Source of the DNA: Volutella citrinella
Taxonomy: Eukaryota > Ascomycota > Sordariomycetes > Hypocreales > Nectriaceae
Reading direction: 5' to 3'
NCBI GenBank assembly: GCA_034401135.1
Contig: JAWZSP010000001.1
Span: forward strand, 2,046,001-2,110,000
DNA: 64,000 nucleotides
Shown here: piece after piece, positions 1 to 13,501 of the stretch
Numbering within the stretch: the first letter of the stretch is position 1
Layout: each line of letters opens with the position of its first letter
The notes under the pieces: model-generated
What the model saw: the letters and a program-made list of their open reading frames with translations, nothing else
The model's database searches: none
Told to the model about the DNA's origin: nothing
Program-made: the position numbers and the translations under genes

Positions 1-1
1 T

Positions 2-2737
2 GGCAGTATTAGAGAGAAGAAGATGAAGGAAGTTGAAGAGCGTCCCCTCGTGCGACCTGCGGAACACCTATGGTCGCCAACAGTTACATCGCCTTTGTCG
101 CAGCCAAGCAATACCCGCCCAGCAGCTGTCGACCCTCATGCCTCGACCGATGCCGCCATTGGCTCCATATTTGCTCAGGAACAGTCTCGCAATGCAGCTA
201 ACATTTCGAAATTCCGGGAACCATTGCCGCCTATCGTTACCTCGGTCGAGAATAGCGGGGACTTGAGCGACACCCCAATATCATCCAGCGATCAAAGTGA
301 AACCATAGCACAAGAGGAGGCCGTTCCCTTGTCGGAGAAAACCCCGGAGACGGACGACGTGACTCATAAACCATCCGAGACAGAGGATCTAGGCGTCAAG
401 CAAAGTGGTGCTCCCTTCGCCGAGAATACGCCTACGGAACCCGTACCGGCAATTTCGGTATCCCAGCCAAGTCCGCGGGTGGTAGAAGAGGAGAGGCCGG
501 ATGACTCGCCGCAAGATTTTTTCGACCTGCCAGGAGGATTCCCTGTTCAAGCAAGTGAATCGATTGCCAATACAAATATCCCAGCAGGAGCAGGATCGGA
601 ATATCCAGTGTTGCCTGTGGCGGCAGATGGTGTCATTGAGCCCATGACGACTGCAAGGAGTAGAATCCATGACATTCAGGAGGAGCCAGAGGAGTCCGAG
701 GGAGAGAGCATTTACAGTGATGCATACGAAGATTTATCAGATCTCGAAGGCGATGGCTTTATGTCACTTGACGCCATCGTTGACAGTCCTGTCACTCCAC
801 CCGCCTCGAAGAAGTTGCTTCCGAAAGCGGTTCCCAAGTCCGAAGCAATCGATCCGGCTTCAGAAGGCTCCGTGGTGCCCACTCCCCAGTTATCATTGAA
901 AACGCCAAGCGACTGGGAAAACGCAAAGGCCTACTGGAGGGGCCTGAGCGTTGAAAAGCGCCGTCAGCTTGAGACAGAGGCTCTGGAGGAAGCTGGCGAG
1001 GATGGCGATCGAGAGGAAGTAGCGCAACCGACGCAGAGGACAAAGAAGCGACGGTCTATGGACAAGGCAACAAGGCCAGTGGAAGAAGCTAAAATCCAAG
1101 ATCCCAGTCGATTGTATCAAATTCCTCCTGGCACCGTCTGGCCAGATGATGACCGACATTCGGAAACCAAGGTCGGGGTGGTGCAGCATTCGGGCTCGAC
1201 GAAGTTGAATAAAACTCGACGTACCGAGGAGCAACCTGCAGTTCAAGCTGAACCGGCGCAAAATGGAAGCCTGCGGAAGACTATGAGATCGCGCACCGTT
1301 ACCAGTTCTCCGTCGGCGAACAGCAGGCTGCAGAAGACTCTACGCACAAGCACAAATGACATGGAGAGTCCAAGTCCTGGTATGCGCAAGTCGCTCAGAG
1401 GGAACGGTGCGGTCGAGGGCCTTGTGCAGTCTCGTCGTCCGGCGTCCTACCACCCTACTACTACGACCACAAGCGAACCACCCGCGAGCAGCAGACGGAT
1501 CCAGTCAGAAGACCGTGCAGGCGCGAGCGTTCACCTTGCTTCGACCATGAAGCCCACCCTCCGCCGCCGCGGTTCCGACTCGAGCGAGAGCAGTTTCCAG
1601 CGGTCACGAGCTAGCATGGGGGAGGGCTTCGGCTTCAGGAGTAGCATGAGGGGCAGCATGAGGGAGCCTGCGCGTCCTTCGTCCGACCATGGCAAGGCAA
1701 GCAGCCGGTTCAGTTTGCGATCGCTGTCCCCAGCCGGTTCGGGCTTTCGCCGCAATTCAGGCGCGAGCTCCCCGCCTCCCGTTGTAGCAGGTACCAGGAT
1801 ACGCACGTCGCTGCGAGCCGAATCCAGCGACGGAAGCACATCCCGTATGCGACTATCTGGATTCGGTCGCGGGAACAGCAAGAAGAAAGCCAAAAAGGCT
1901 AGCAAGGGCAGCCGGTTCGGGGCTTCAAGCGACGAGGAAGACTCTCCTCCTCGGACAACCAGTCGATTTGAAGACTCAAGTGACGATGAGAGCGTTGCCG
2001 TATCTCGACCCAGGACTAATGGAATGCCGAGGTCGTTGCGAAACAAGACGTCCAACTCGGCTGTCGCGGCGACTCGTGGAGACTCTCCAGACCTTCCAGA
2101 CAGTGACGACGGCCTAGAGGACGGCCACGGCGTTGTCGATGCGGCAAATAGATCTAATTCCGGTCTCAACCGCAGCGGCTCAGGCCGCAACGGCCTAAGA
2201 CCATCGTCGCCGCCTGCAGCCTCAGCCCCGAGGCCTACACACACGCGCCGTGGAAGCTTCATGTCCATCCTCCGACGCAAGAAAGACGGCGGCGGTAAGA
2301 TATCCCGCAATACCGGCGAAAGCGCCGCCCGAAGGGACACCCCGCTCGAGCGGAGTTCTGAACAACTCGCGGTAATTCGGAGCAACAGCAGCCCGTCGAG
2401 TTCCCGGCTCAAGAAGCGCGGCGCCAACTGGCCGTTGCAGGACGACGACCACCATGAGGACTATAACATCGTCGATGGGAAAAGGGGGCGCAACGACATG
2501 GACGGGGATGAACATCGTCCGTCAACTGCTACTGGCGCCGGCCCAACGTCCGCTTTCCGAGCGGGCCAGCTGAAGCGCCGCAGCACGTCTCCTGGAACAC
2601 TTCGTCTCGGTTCCCACGCGCAGGTCACTGCCTGGGCCAGAGACTCTCACGACCAAGACGCAGAAGCGGACCCCCCTGATACCCCCAAGAAGAAGAAGTT
2701 TGGAGCTTTGCGCAAGATGTTCCGCCTACATGACTAG
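2..2737 (+). CDS. Partial large serine/arginine-rich low-complexity protein
   Basis: The reading frame is already open at base 2 and has no stop before the first Met at 23, so the true start probably lies outside the window. From base 23 it encodes 904 residues, ending in a Lys-rich tail (KKKKFGALRKMF) with a TAG stop at 2735-2737. I do not recognise a catalytic domain. The first ~290 residues are acidic and Pro/Ser-rich. A short ordered-looking segment near residues 295-330 has W..AKAYWRGLS followed by a charged helix. Residues ~415-675 carry many short basic motifs of the form [LM]R-[KRS]-[ST]-[LM]R. The remainder is Ser/Arg-rich with acidic DSDD/SSDEED patches that could be casein-kinase-2 sites. 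No signal peptide or membrane segment is seen. It faces the next gene tail to tail. A cortical or cytoskeletal scaffold is possible, but that is a guess. Confidence 0.8.
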   Translation, partial: GSIREKKMKEVEERPLVRPAEHLWSPTVTSPLSQPSNTRPAAVDPHASTDAAIGSIFAQEQSRNAANISKFREPLPPIVTSVENSGDLSDTPISSSDQSETIAQEEAVPLSEKTPETDDVTHKPSETEDLGVKQSGAPFAENTPTEPVPAISVSQPSPRVVEEERPDDSPQDFFDLPGGFPVQASESIANTNIPAGAGSEYPVLPVAADGVIEPMTTARSRIHDIQEEPEESEGESIYSDAYEDLSDLEGDGFMSLDAIVDSPVTPPASKKLLPKAVPKSEAIDPASEGSVVPTPQLSLKTPSDWENAKAYWRGLSVEKRRQLETEALEEAGEDGDREEVAQPTQRTKKRRSMDKATRPVEEAKIQDPSRLYQIPPGTVWPDDDRHSETKVGVVQHSGSTKLNKTRRTEEQPAVQAEPAQNGSLRKTMRSRTVTSSPSANSRLQKTLRTSTNDMESPSPGMRKSLRGNGAVEGLVQSRRPASYHPTTTTTSEPPASSRRIQSEDRAGASVHLASTMKPTLRRRGSDSSESSFQRSRASMGEGFGFRSSMRGSMREPARPSSDHGKASSRFSLRSLSPAGSGFRRNSGASSPPPVVAGTRIRTSLRAESSDGSTSRMRLSGFGRGNSKKKAKKASKGSRFGASSDEEDSPPRTTSRFEDSSDDESVAVSRPRTNGMPRSLRNKTSNSAVAATRGDSPDLPDSDDGLEDGHGVVDAANRSNSGLNRSGSGRNGLRPSSPPAASAPRPTHTRRGSFMSILRRKKDGGGKISRNTGESAARRDTPLERSSEQLAVIRSNSSPSSSRLKKRGANWPLQDDDHHEDYNIVDGKRGRNDMDGDEHRPSTATGAGPTSAFRAGQLKRRSTSPGTLRLGSHAQVTAWARDSHDQDAEADPPDTPKKKKFGALRKMFRLHD

Positions 2738-3804
2738 GTGTGCTGGCGGGAGTCATGAACATGGTGCAGGTGGCCACTCCACCATCAACTCTCCCTCTCT
2801 TGTCTAATTTTCTTTTTTGTTATGCGGAAGGGCACTAGATTCAGGGCGCATTGGTGTTGAGAATTGTGGCCAACAAGGCCCCCTCAACGCCTCCCTTCTG
2901 GCTGGGCCTGTAATTGTGTGTCGAGAGACCGATAAGGGAGAGTATGCTTAGGCAATTTGGGCACTCACACACTCACACTCTTTTCCCCTTTTCATTCTTC
3001 CTTTAATTCGCTTTACATCCTTGGCATACTTCTTCCGCCACCGTCAACACTATTTATCTCCACAGGACGTTTTCTCACTCTATATCAGTGGTATTTGGAT
3101 TGGACACACACGGTCGATTGGGAACGGATCAGGGTAGGACACAAAAAGTGCAGAGCAGGCTACGCAGCTTGATCTCTCGGGTTGGAGTTGAACGCTGTTT
3201 CTTTGATTGGTTTAGAAGTTCCGAACACCTGGGCAGCAGGATATTGACGATGCCTGAGAGGAATAATTTATCGCTCCATCGCTGTCGGCAAGATTATATA
3301 TTTGGCAGCCACAGGGTCGCAAAAATCCCAGTGATAACAGCTCAGTTTTGAGCGGCCACTGCAGAATAGGTCGCAGCGGTCGTTTTACTTGTGTATATAG
3401 TAGTTGTATAAATGTTGATGCGGTGCTTGCAGCACCCCGCGACGAGCATCAAAACATCTTTTCCCCATCTTGCCACCTCTAAACTGTGAATATGTTACTC
3501 TGGCGGTAATTCTTACACAACAGGACCGTTTCCATGCACGACCTGTAATCAGCCATTGAAGAGGAGCAAGAACTAGAGCCAGTAATGAAACGGGGTGGTC
3601 AACGCGCTGCATACATGATATGGCCAGTAGGCCGATGACTTTAATTGCAAAGCAGAATCCGAATACATCACTAGTACAATGGACCAAGGCGCCGGGGTGG
3701 TAATGGACGGGCCCTGTTTTCACCACTTCAAGTTATAGACAGCCGCCCGTTACATGGAGCGACATTCAGAAATGTACAGGACAAAGTCTTAGGTATGAAC
3801 ACCT
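2738..3804. other. Convergent intergenic spacer
   Basis: This lies between two converging genes and should hold both 3' UTRs. It is T-rich around 2800-3080 and richer in A/T than the flanking coding DNA. I see no credible coding region; the small open frames here have no homology I recognise and no splice logic. Confidence 0.6.
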
Positions 3805-5364
3805 CTAGCTTTTATGTCGTGCGTTGCTGCCATTTCTGCCTTTTTCTCGTTCGAGTAGCAACGTTAACTGGCTCTTGGTGCGTCCCAAAGGAACGCTGGC
3901 TGACGAGGTAGGCTGTGTCGGTGCGAGCCGGGCATCGAGGATGGAGGATTTGGTTGGTCGAATAGCAATGGAGTGTTGAGGGCGTTGATGATCAATGTCG
4001 TTGGGTCTTGGGGTCGAATTGAGTCCTGATTGGTCTAAAATTGTCCCCGAGACGGCGACATTGTCCGTAAAGGTGGTCGTCGTCCCGGCCAAGAGGGTGG
4101 GAGCTGGTGTTTGGCGAGTCTGGAAACTCGCAAGTGGCTCGTATCCACTGTGGGAGTTGGAACGGGCCATTCCAGGTGCTTCGCCCCTACTACTAGCACT
4201 CTCTAATGACCCTATCCCAGACGTGGATTTGGAATTGGCCGAGTCTCTTCTTGGATATCGACTCAAGTCAACCAGAGACTGAACTTGGGGCAGAGCATCT
4301 GTCTCCCGCTTCATTGACAGTGTTCGACGATAATGGGAAGGTCGGGCCTCGGCATGGAGGGCTTTGCCACCCAGCTTAGGCTTCATTGGCTGTTTGCCCC
4401 TGGCCTTCTCGCTCATTTTCTGCGGGACGTGAGTATCGGGTGTACTGTTTGCTTCGGATTCCGATGCAATTACATCTGGGCTGTTCTGGATGTCAGCAGC
4501 CTCAGAATTTTGGCTAGAAATCTGCCGTGACCGTTCATGGGTAGGGACCCCTATCTCCATCTTGGTTGCACTCCGGTCCGTGGCTGTTTGAGGCTTCCCA
4601 GTCGACGACTTCGAGGTCGCTCCCGACGGCACTACCGCCGGCCTCAGCTTCGGAGAGGCCACATAGACGGGGGCCTCCGAGGCAGTAGCCGCTGTGCTTC
4701 CGGATGACACCATATCCTCTTCATCAGCGGATTCGTGAGGTGATACGAAGCGGGCAGTGGGGCGAGGACCCGTAGAAGAAGGCCCTCGTGCTTTCTTCAA
4801 GATGGGGTGAGATGGTGGTGGCTTCGAAGCACTCGAAGAGGAGGCCCTGGACATTGAGTCTCTTGATCGGTCAAGCTGTTCCAGTGGAGGTGCCTCGGAC
4901 TGCACTGCTACCAGTAACTGTTGAACTAGTGGGTGGATCTGGGTAGTTTGAGTCAGTAGGCGCAGGACGACTTGGACACGTTGCGGCATACATCTGGTCC
5001 TTCCCATCTGTTCGGTGGTCCTTTGAGAGGCACAAATGTTGGGCCGACAGATATCTCCTCGTACAGCCTAGCAAGTGTCCTGCCTTTAAGAAATTGCCGG
5101 TCACTGCCCCAGACATGCCACCAAAAGTTCTCTAGCCGGCAGGCTGTTGGGTCTTTGAGTTTTTTGTAGGTTGTAGTGTATACTACAAAGGATGTTAGTC
5201 AAGAACTTCGAAGCAGAGCCGAGGCGGCTGGTTGGAGGCGTACCATGCCAATACTCCCAGACCTTGTCAGGGGGGACGATGGCATAGTCAGCAACCTCCC
5301 TGTATATGGTTTTGGTGTTGATGACAATGCCCTTGGGCAATATCATTGGCACATCCGGGTCCAT
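3805..5364 (-). CDS. Fungal protein with AreA-GATA-like N-terminal domain and disordered tail
   Basis: Three exons, 5364-5244, 5182-4992 and 4938-3805, join through a 61-bp intron (GTACGC...TTTGTAG) and a 53-bp intron (GTATGC...CCCAG, with a CTGAC branch point) to give about 481 aa. The start at 5364 is in a strong context (AAGATGG). The first ~105 residues are compact and rich in aromatics. They hold VWEYWHVYTTYKK, then RLENFWWHVWG, then LARLYEEIS. The Y..Y.K...RLEN..W..W pattern resembles the short 'nitrogen regulatory AreA GATA-like' (DUF1752) domain found in fungal AreA- and Mks1-type proteins; no zinc finger follows. The last ~375 residues are Ser/Pro/Thr-rich and look disordered. This suggests a regulatory scaffold rather than an enzyme. 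I am sure of the gene model and only moderately sure of the domain assignment. Confidence 0.75.
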
Positions 5365-8300
5365 CTTGGCCTATGAGATGAGGGCCTGCCAAGGCCTGAT
5401 ACCCCAAACTCAGGTCGGTTGCAGACAGTGAGTGAGACAAGTTGCTTCCAAGCCAGGGATATGCCCAATAAGTCAAAAGGCAGCGCTGTCTAGGGACAAC
5501 TGCGCAAGGCGATCATGTTCGCAGGTTCCAGATATCGCTAGGTGGGCAGATCCAGGTGACGAGGGCAGTGGTAGTGGCAGGTGTACTCGCGTTGTATCCA
5601 CCGTGATGCCCAATCTATGCAGACACTGGCCAGCTATCAAAATGAAACTCAGCGCCGCGGGGAGAGGGGGAAATGACAAAAACGGTGCGCCTGCGAGACA
5701 GAGGCCTTGAGTGGGGAAGCCAGCGGCAGTCCACGAGAACAGCGAAGAGAAGGGACTGACGGCGCTGTCGCGTGGGTTTGCAATCGCACACGGCAACTGT
5801 TGAAAGTGGATGTCGGTCCCGTGACGCACAGAAATTTGGCTTGCCGAGTGCGGAGCAGCGCAGACTTGTGATTGAGACTGAGAGGTGGGCTCGGCGGTGA
5901 CGACGGAAGGGAAAGCCTGGCTTAGCTCAGCGCCGCAGGCTGAGGTCGGAAATGCGCTGTGTAAGTGTCACAAGGCGACGGGCCAGCTTGATGCCTGCCT
6001 GTACATGCAAGCAGCGGGACCCGGGCCAGGATGAGGCACAGCGGTATGGGCTGAAGAGTGTGCGAGTCACGAGGCCAGGGGCTCGGGCTCGGGTTTGGGC
6101 GTGCGATGGGCTAGAGCGGGTATTGCAGGCCGGCAGACCAAAAGCGAAGGCCTACGACGAGGAGCGGGCGTTGTTGGCGCCGGCGGCGACTTTGCTGCCA
6201 GGAATTAATTAGCCACCTCAGGTAAGGTAGACGGACAGGCGCGGGATGTCAGTCCAAGCCAGGAGCTGCGCTGGACTTGAAGGGTCGAGGGGGGGGGCGC
6301 GCTTTTTGTTGGGCTGTGGCACATGAGAAAAGAAACGACGGTCTGGCAGATGGGAAAAACTGATGGGATACGGGAGAGCCGAACGTTGCAGCCGTCGAAA
6401 TCGCCTTACTACTGACCACTAAGGGAATTGAGAGAGACGGGTGTAGGAGAAGCGGTTGATGAAGGTACCTACCCAAACCACCTCAGTTTCGGTGAGGAAG
6501 GCTCCTGGTCCAGGGGGGGCGGGGAGGGCGGCGGGTGATGCACCAGCCAGCAGCGTCAGTCCTTCCCAGGCGTGCCTCGTGGATGCCACCTGCAGCTGGT
6601 AAGGCAGGAAGGGCCTCGCAGTGCATATTCCAGTGCAAAAGGTACTGTGTACACCGGGTAGGGGCCGTTCGTTAAGGAGCCGGTGCCTGCTTGCCCCTCC
6701 CACCCTAAGTACAGTACCTAAGGCACCTCGGGCGTCGTGTTGTTGTGCACGGGTTCCAGGTTGGCAGTGGTCTAGACTTGCAATGGGCGGGCGGGCCCTG
6801 GATGCGATCTGTTACAGCACGCGTCAGGGGCGCGGGATGTCGGTGGAGGTGCACCCAGTGAGCGTCCAACTATTGCGTGGCACCCAGGGCACGTTTCTCG
6901 GGGGCAGAGGGGAGTCAAGACAACCCTGGGTCTACAGCAAGATAATTATGACACCACACTGGTCAGAAACAGTGAGATGGGAAGAGGATAGGCGTGGTCT
7001 TAACCCTTGAAAGGTGGAAGCTCATAGGTGCGGAGGAGGAGGAGGGGTCGATGGACGGGCAGCAGCCATTCTCTGGGATGGCGCAAGCGTGGGGGGAGGG
7101 AGAGGGGCAAGCGCAAGATGTGAAAGGAAATGGAACTTGTGAATGGTGACGGATGGGAATGTGAATGGCTAACAGAAAAAGCAACACAGCACGCACGAGA
7201 CGATGAGATGCGCCTTGATTAGGTATCCTTCCCAGATGACATCTCTTTAAGATTCCACAAAGAAGCCGTCACCGCCGCCATCCGCAACACTTTACCGCCG
7301 CACGGCACATTGACATTGGGCGGCTCCACTCCATCTCATGGCTGATGGGCCATGGCTGGCTGGAGGACCCCGGCCCGTCTCGGCCTACCCCAACCCAGCC
7401 AACTGGCGTCGTCAAAGCTGGGCCATGAAGTGTCCATAGTCTGCCCGGTCTGGCTGACGGTGTTGCTATCCGAAGAGCCCGTCGCCTTCAGCTTGGCGGT
7501 GCTGTGCATCCTGCTACTGTGTACATACTAGCAGTACCTTGTGTAGGTACATGACGGGGCGGACAGCGAAGCGAAGAACTTGCACGTCTTCAATTCGGGT
7601 CATCCAATGAGGGCGCTGAGAAAGCCACAGGTTCCCCAGCAGCCATGGTATCGGCTTTGGTGCTGATCCCCTTCAGTTGCAAGGCGGCAGTGAGAGGGGC
7701 AGCGTGAGTGTGGTCGGGTGTGTTGAGAGACACGAGACACTAGAGATACACATCTTTGTTGGGAAGCTCGCCCGGTTATCACGTTATCAGTGGAAAGGGC
7801 AGGCGAAGAGACAAATGAAGATGGAAATGGAAATGGACGGCCCAAGGACACCCACACCCCACCATGCCAGCCTCGCAGCTACCCGACATGTTGGGCTGCG
7901 GGCTGCACACACTCAATGCCAGGGATCGGGACCCACGGGCATCACGGGGCTGCTGTTGCGCCGGGGATCACGGTCATCACGGGGCATGCGGGGCTCCTCA
8001 CGGACTCATGGGGCTATCAGAGCCGAAACGCCCACCACCAGGCCACCAAAGCCACATCACAGACGGAAGCTGGTGCCACGTCTCCTCCCTGTCCGGTTTA
8101 GCCCCAATCGCGACGACCTCCAAAGGCTCCAATGATGTGAATTCCCCATGCACGGCGCCGAATACATTTATCCGGACTGAGAGCGAAGTGTCTTGATCCC
8201 CTGGCATGTGCTTTGCGGCTTCAAACATCCAGGGCCTGACAAGGAGGAGGTGGTGGTAGTGGGAGGAGAGCGATGTCAGAGCCAGCCACATATTCAAATC

Positions 8301-11300
8301 AAGGTGCGCACCTGACGAGGCCAGCGCCACCCAGCCCCCACCCCTACCCCTACATGCAGCTCTCCTCCCCGGGCTGAATGAGTATGATGTTCATCAACTT
8401 TCCATGGCGAGCAGCTATAGTGTGTGCCAGTATACCTACCTACCATCTCAATTATCTCAATTGGCAAGTTGGGCAGGTATCTGAGATACTTCGTAGCATT
8501 GCGGCTTGTCAACAAAAGCAAACAGCACAAATCGATATGGGCTCGCATGATCACATCGTAAAATGGTCACGATGCAAGTTGATCTCAGTCTTGACTCGCG
8601 GGGGGGGCCGCATTGCTTTTCCCCCCCTCCTCTTTTGCCTTAGTTCATCTTTGGCAAGCTTGACAAGGCAGGTGTCTCTTGCCTGGGCCTCCACAGGATC
8701 TACTTCCCAAAACCACCTTCTCCATTGGCTTTCCAATGTCTCATCTCTGTGCTGCACATACGATGATCCGCCCCACGATCCACGGACCATCGACTCGGCA
8801 CCGCTTTGCCTGTCTTGCCTGTCTCCTTGCTCGAGGGCGTCCCTGCGTGCGACTCTGGTGTTGCACTTGGCCGCCGCTCTCGCCCAAGCAAACATAACTC
8901 GAGTGACGTATAAACCCAAGTGTGAATGAAACATCGAAACGAGATTTGCGAACATAGCACATGACAAAGGACATGAAGTCTGACACCCCTCTACATGGCA
9001 ACTAAGGAGCGCTTTTCATTGGGTGTGAGGCACCCCTCGCTTTTAGTTGCTTTTCCCTCTCTCCCTTGACTCGTATCTGGTCCTCCTGGTCTCCAATCGA
9101 GAAGTCAGTCGCGTGACCATCACTTGATTCGGGGGTCCTTTTGTCTCTTTTCTGCCTTTAGAACCTACTAGAATCCATCCAAGAGGTGAAGGAGTAAGCT
9201 GCTACAACTGTTTCCCAAAGGTACAGGTACCAGGTGCGCCATTGGTTCAATCATGGCACCCCCCATGGTCAACTTTTTCACGATCAAGCTCCTCCCAGGA
9301 AGCAAGAGGCTTGAAAGCCCAGGACAATGATTGATGATGCTCGAGTAGTTCCGAATGTCCCGGTATCACATATGTGATGTAGATTAAAGGAGTGAATCAG
9401 AATTATGAGAATTGAAGGGTATCGCTCATCTCGAAGATCGGTATACATGCAATCTGCTAAAGATCAATGATCCCGTTTCCATTATGTCTATCCTATGACA
9501 ATAAGCAAATATCGTTCCATAATACTACAACTTTAAATGCCTCCAGTCAGAAGAAATACAATACCCGAATAGCTACTCGGTCCTGTTGCCACGGAAAGTG
9601 TAGACATCGATGATCGTGGCCGATGCCGACGCTCGAGGGGTTACAATTACTTCCTCTTAAAAGATAGGTCCAAATAAAGGCTGTCAAACCTGAATTTAGT
9701 AGCCAACAAACGTTGTTCATAAATAATCTCAGTGAGGCAATATGTCTCTCCACGAGGCTCCCGTCTAAGTGGCGTCACGCTTGTATCCCTAAAACTTGGA
9801 TCCTAGGGTAGGCGCAACCAGAGCATTCTCATCAATCCTATCAAATGTCGACCTGAGCTCTTATCTGGCCATCCATATTGAGCCATCGCCTATTACTTAA
9901 CTCGGGATACAGGATAAATCTGGATGTGCCAATGCTTCTGTAATGTCATCCTCTCTGCTTTAATTGTCAAGGAATCGCCCCGTCCCAGATGCCGGTATAT
10001 GCACATTAGGATCCGACCATGCCTAGCTACCAGACTAGCTGTGCTTAAGGCAGAACCTTTGGTATAACAAGCCTCAAGAGCCCTGTACGAGTATCTGTCT
10101 TGCCTGGTGCAGCCCTGTCCTGTACAAGGGAAAATACACTTCTGGGGTATGTTGTGCAACCATCTATGCAATTCCCGATAAGCGGGAGTTGATCCAACCG
10201 AGGGTAGGCATAACACCAGTTTCAAGGCCAAGGAAAAGCGACACTCCCTGTTTCAGAGTATCATAAGCCTCCTTTTTGAACACCTTATAGTGAATCTACG
10301 GTTATCTTGCATTTCAGCGTTTACCAGCATTCATTCATGTTGTTTCATGGCGTGGGTCCTAGGGAAATGTCATCATATGGCTCTGGATTAGAGATGTTTT
10401 ATTGGTGTTAGTTATTCCCATAGTATAGATCATGAAATCGCAATTTTCCGGTCGTTCTTTCAGAAGCAAGAGCAAAGGAAGAGACAAAGTAGGTCTGATC
10501 AAATGGCTGAGAGGGACTACTACACGGCAAGCAACCAACGTTGACACTTCACTTGCCCCAGAAGAAGCACATTGAACGACTTCTCCCCATGGTGGCTCGC
10601 GGAGAAGGTAATTTGCAGGTCAGTCCATGTATATACGTAACGCAGAAATGCACGGCTGGTATGTGGGCTACCAGAAATGCGTGCACGGTGGTCCGGGAAT
10701 GAACCTGTTCGCTCCCATTCGTGGCCCGACTTTTCGGGGGATGGATAGCAGCAGAGGGTTAGGAATACCATCATTCCCTGCACTTATATCTTCCTTGCGG
10801 ACACGTCTCCCCGGAGGCACCCAATTGGCTCCCGTGTCACAGTAGCGAGGCCAGGTTTAGCATCATCCTCGTTACTGTGGTCGACAGCATCTCCAATCCC
10901 CACGCCAAAACTCAGCTGATTTGCTTGCCCATTGCGCATTGCGCACCAATGACATCCCCGCGCTGCACCAAAAAAACTACCCCCATGTCTTTTGGGGTCT
11001 CCTGAATCGCTGCGCCCCAGGACGAGATACCCGGGGTACAAAACGGGTAGCTGATAGATAAAAGCGGAAGCCATCCATGCTCGCGGTCCCCTACGAGCCC
11101 CCCATCCTTGAGCCCGTCCGGTGAGTCCATCATGGAGGGCAAAGCAGTTAATCAGGTGTTGCATTTTCAAACACGACACAACCATGACATGTTTTACACG
11201 TGAAGTCACCACGCTCTTCCGTCCTGCCTGTCCCAATGTCACCCGTTTCAAAAACCCACCCCTCGTCAGACAACCGACACGCGTTTGCCGAGATCTTCCC

Positions 11301-12051
11301 CTATCTTCATCGCACAACCTCGTATCACCAAGCCACGCATCGTCTGGGGGCCGGTGGTGCGGGGAGGCGGGCCTCAATCACTCTCTTGCGCCAAAGCCCG
11401 TTGGCTCGAGGACTCTGTCCACTGAACCATGAGGCTTTTATCCCGCCGGTTCGCCCGAGCTGTCGGCAAACGAAAACGAAGGTCGGCTGTAGCAAGCAGC
11501 ATCCTCTCTGTCCATCCCGAAGCCCTCCCTCTACCCGGTCCCGCGCGGTCCTAGCCGGCAAAGAGCCATTATTTACTTTTGTATCATGCACAGCTCATTG
11601 AGGGGATCGCCTGTGATGGCAAATGACAGGGTAGGGCAGGGGGGGCGCCATGCACCCCGCGCTTTTTGTCTCCAACAGGCGATGGTGGAGGTGGCATGGC
11701 GTGCCGGGATATGCATCAGCCCCAGGCCGCGCAAGAAGAAGACCGTATTCAGTCCACTTTGCCTCATTCCCCGGACTTTGAATAGCGAGATCTTGATGGA
11801 GCCAAACCAGTAGTGGCTGGCCACTGCGGGGTCCGCGATTGTTGCATCGCGACAAGAGCAATGACCTCACGTACGTAGCCAGTCACCTTGGAACGAAAAT
11901 ATGCAAACTGCAGATCTGCGGTTGGAACTCGGTTGGTTTTTTGCATTACCATTATCTACCTCAACCGCAATTCTATTCCTACACGCCTGCCAAAGATATG
12001 TACAGAAACGAGGCCTGTGAAAAACTGCCTGCCTTGGCGAGCGCTTCGCGC
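5365..12051. other. 6.7-kb gene-free region
   Basis: I found no gene I can support here. 5365-~6300 is the upstream region of the preceding minus-strand gene. Variants of GGTACCT/AGGTACC recur at about 6214, 6463, 6709, 7538 and 9219. About 9330-10540 is clearly more A/T-rich than its surroundings, with fragmented frames, and may be an old degraded element. Open frames up to about 200 codons (for example 10784-11377 on the minus strand) have Arg/Gly/Pro-biased compositions and no partner exons, so I left them out. Confidence 0.5.
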
Positions 12052-13420
<1,369 letters not shown>

Positions 13421-13493
13421 GACTGCGGGAGAATGCAGAATACAGAGAAAAGAGAGGAAGGGAAGAGGTCAGGGAGGAGCGGCGACGAGGGAC

Positions 13494-13501
13494 ATATATA
13501 G
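13494..13501 (-). promoter_or_regulatory. TATA box candidate of the SDR gene
   Basis: On the minus strand the sequence reads CCTATATATGTC about 75 bp upstream of the start codon at 13420. That spacing would place transcription initiation roughly 30 bp further on and leave a short 5' UTR. This is a positional and motif inference only. Confidence 0.45.

Noticed and set aside
10784..11377. 197-codon minus-strand frame
   Set aside because: Random-looking Arg/Gly-rich composition, no domain, no flanking splice signals and no partner exon.
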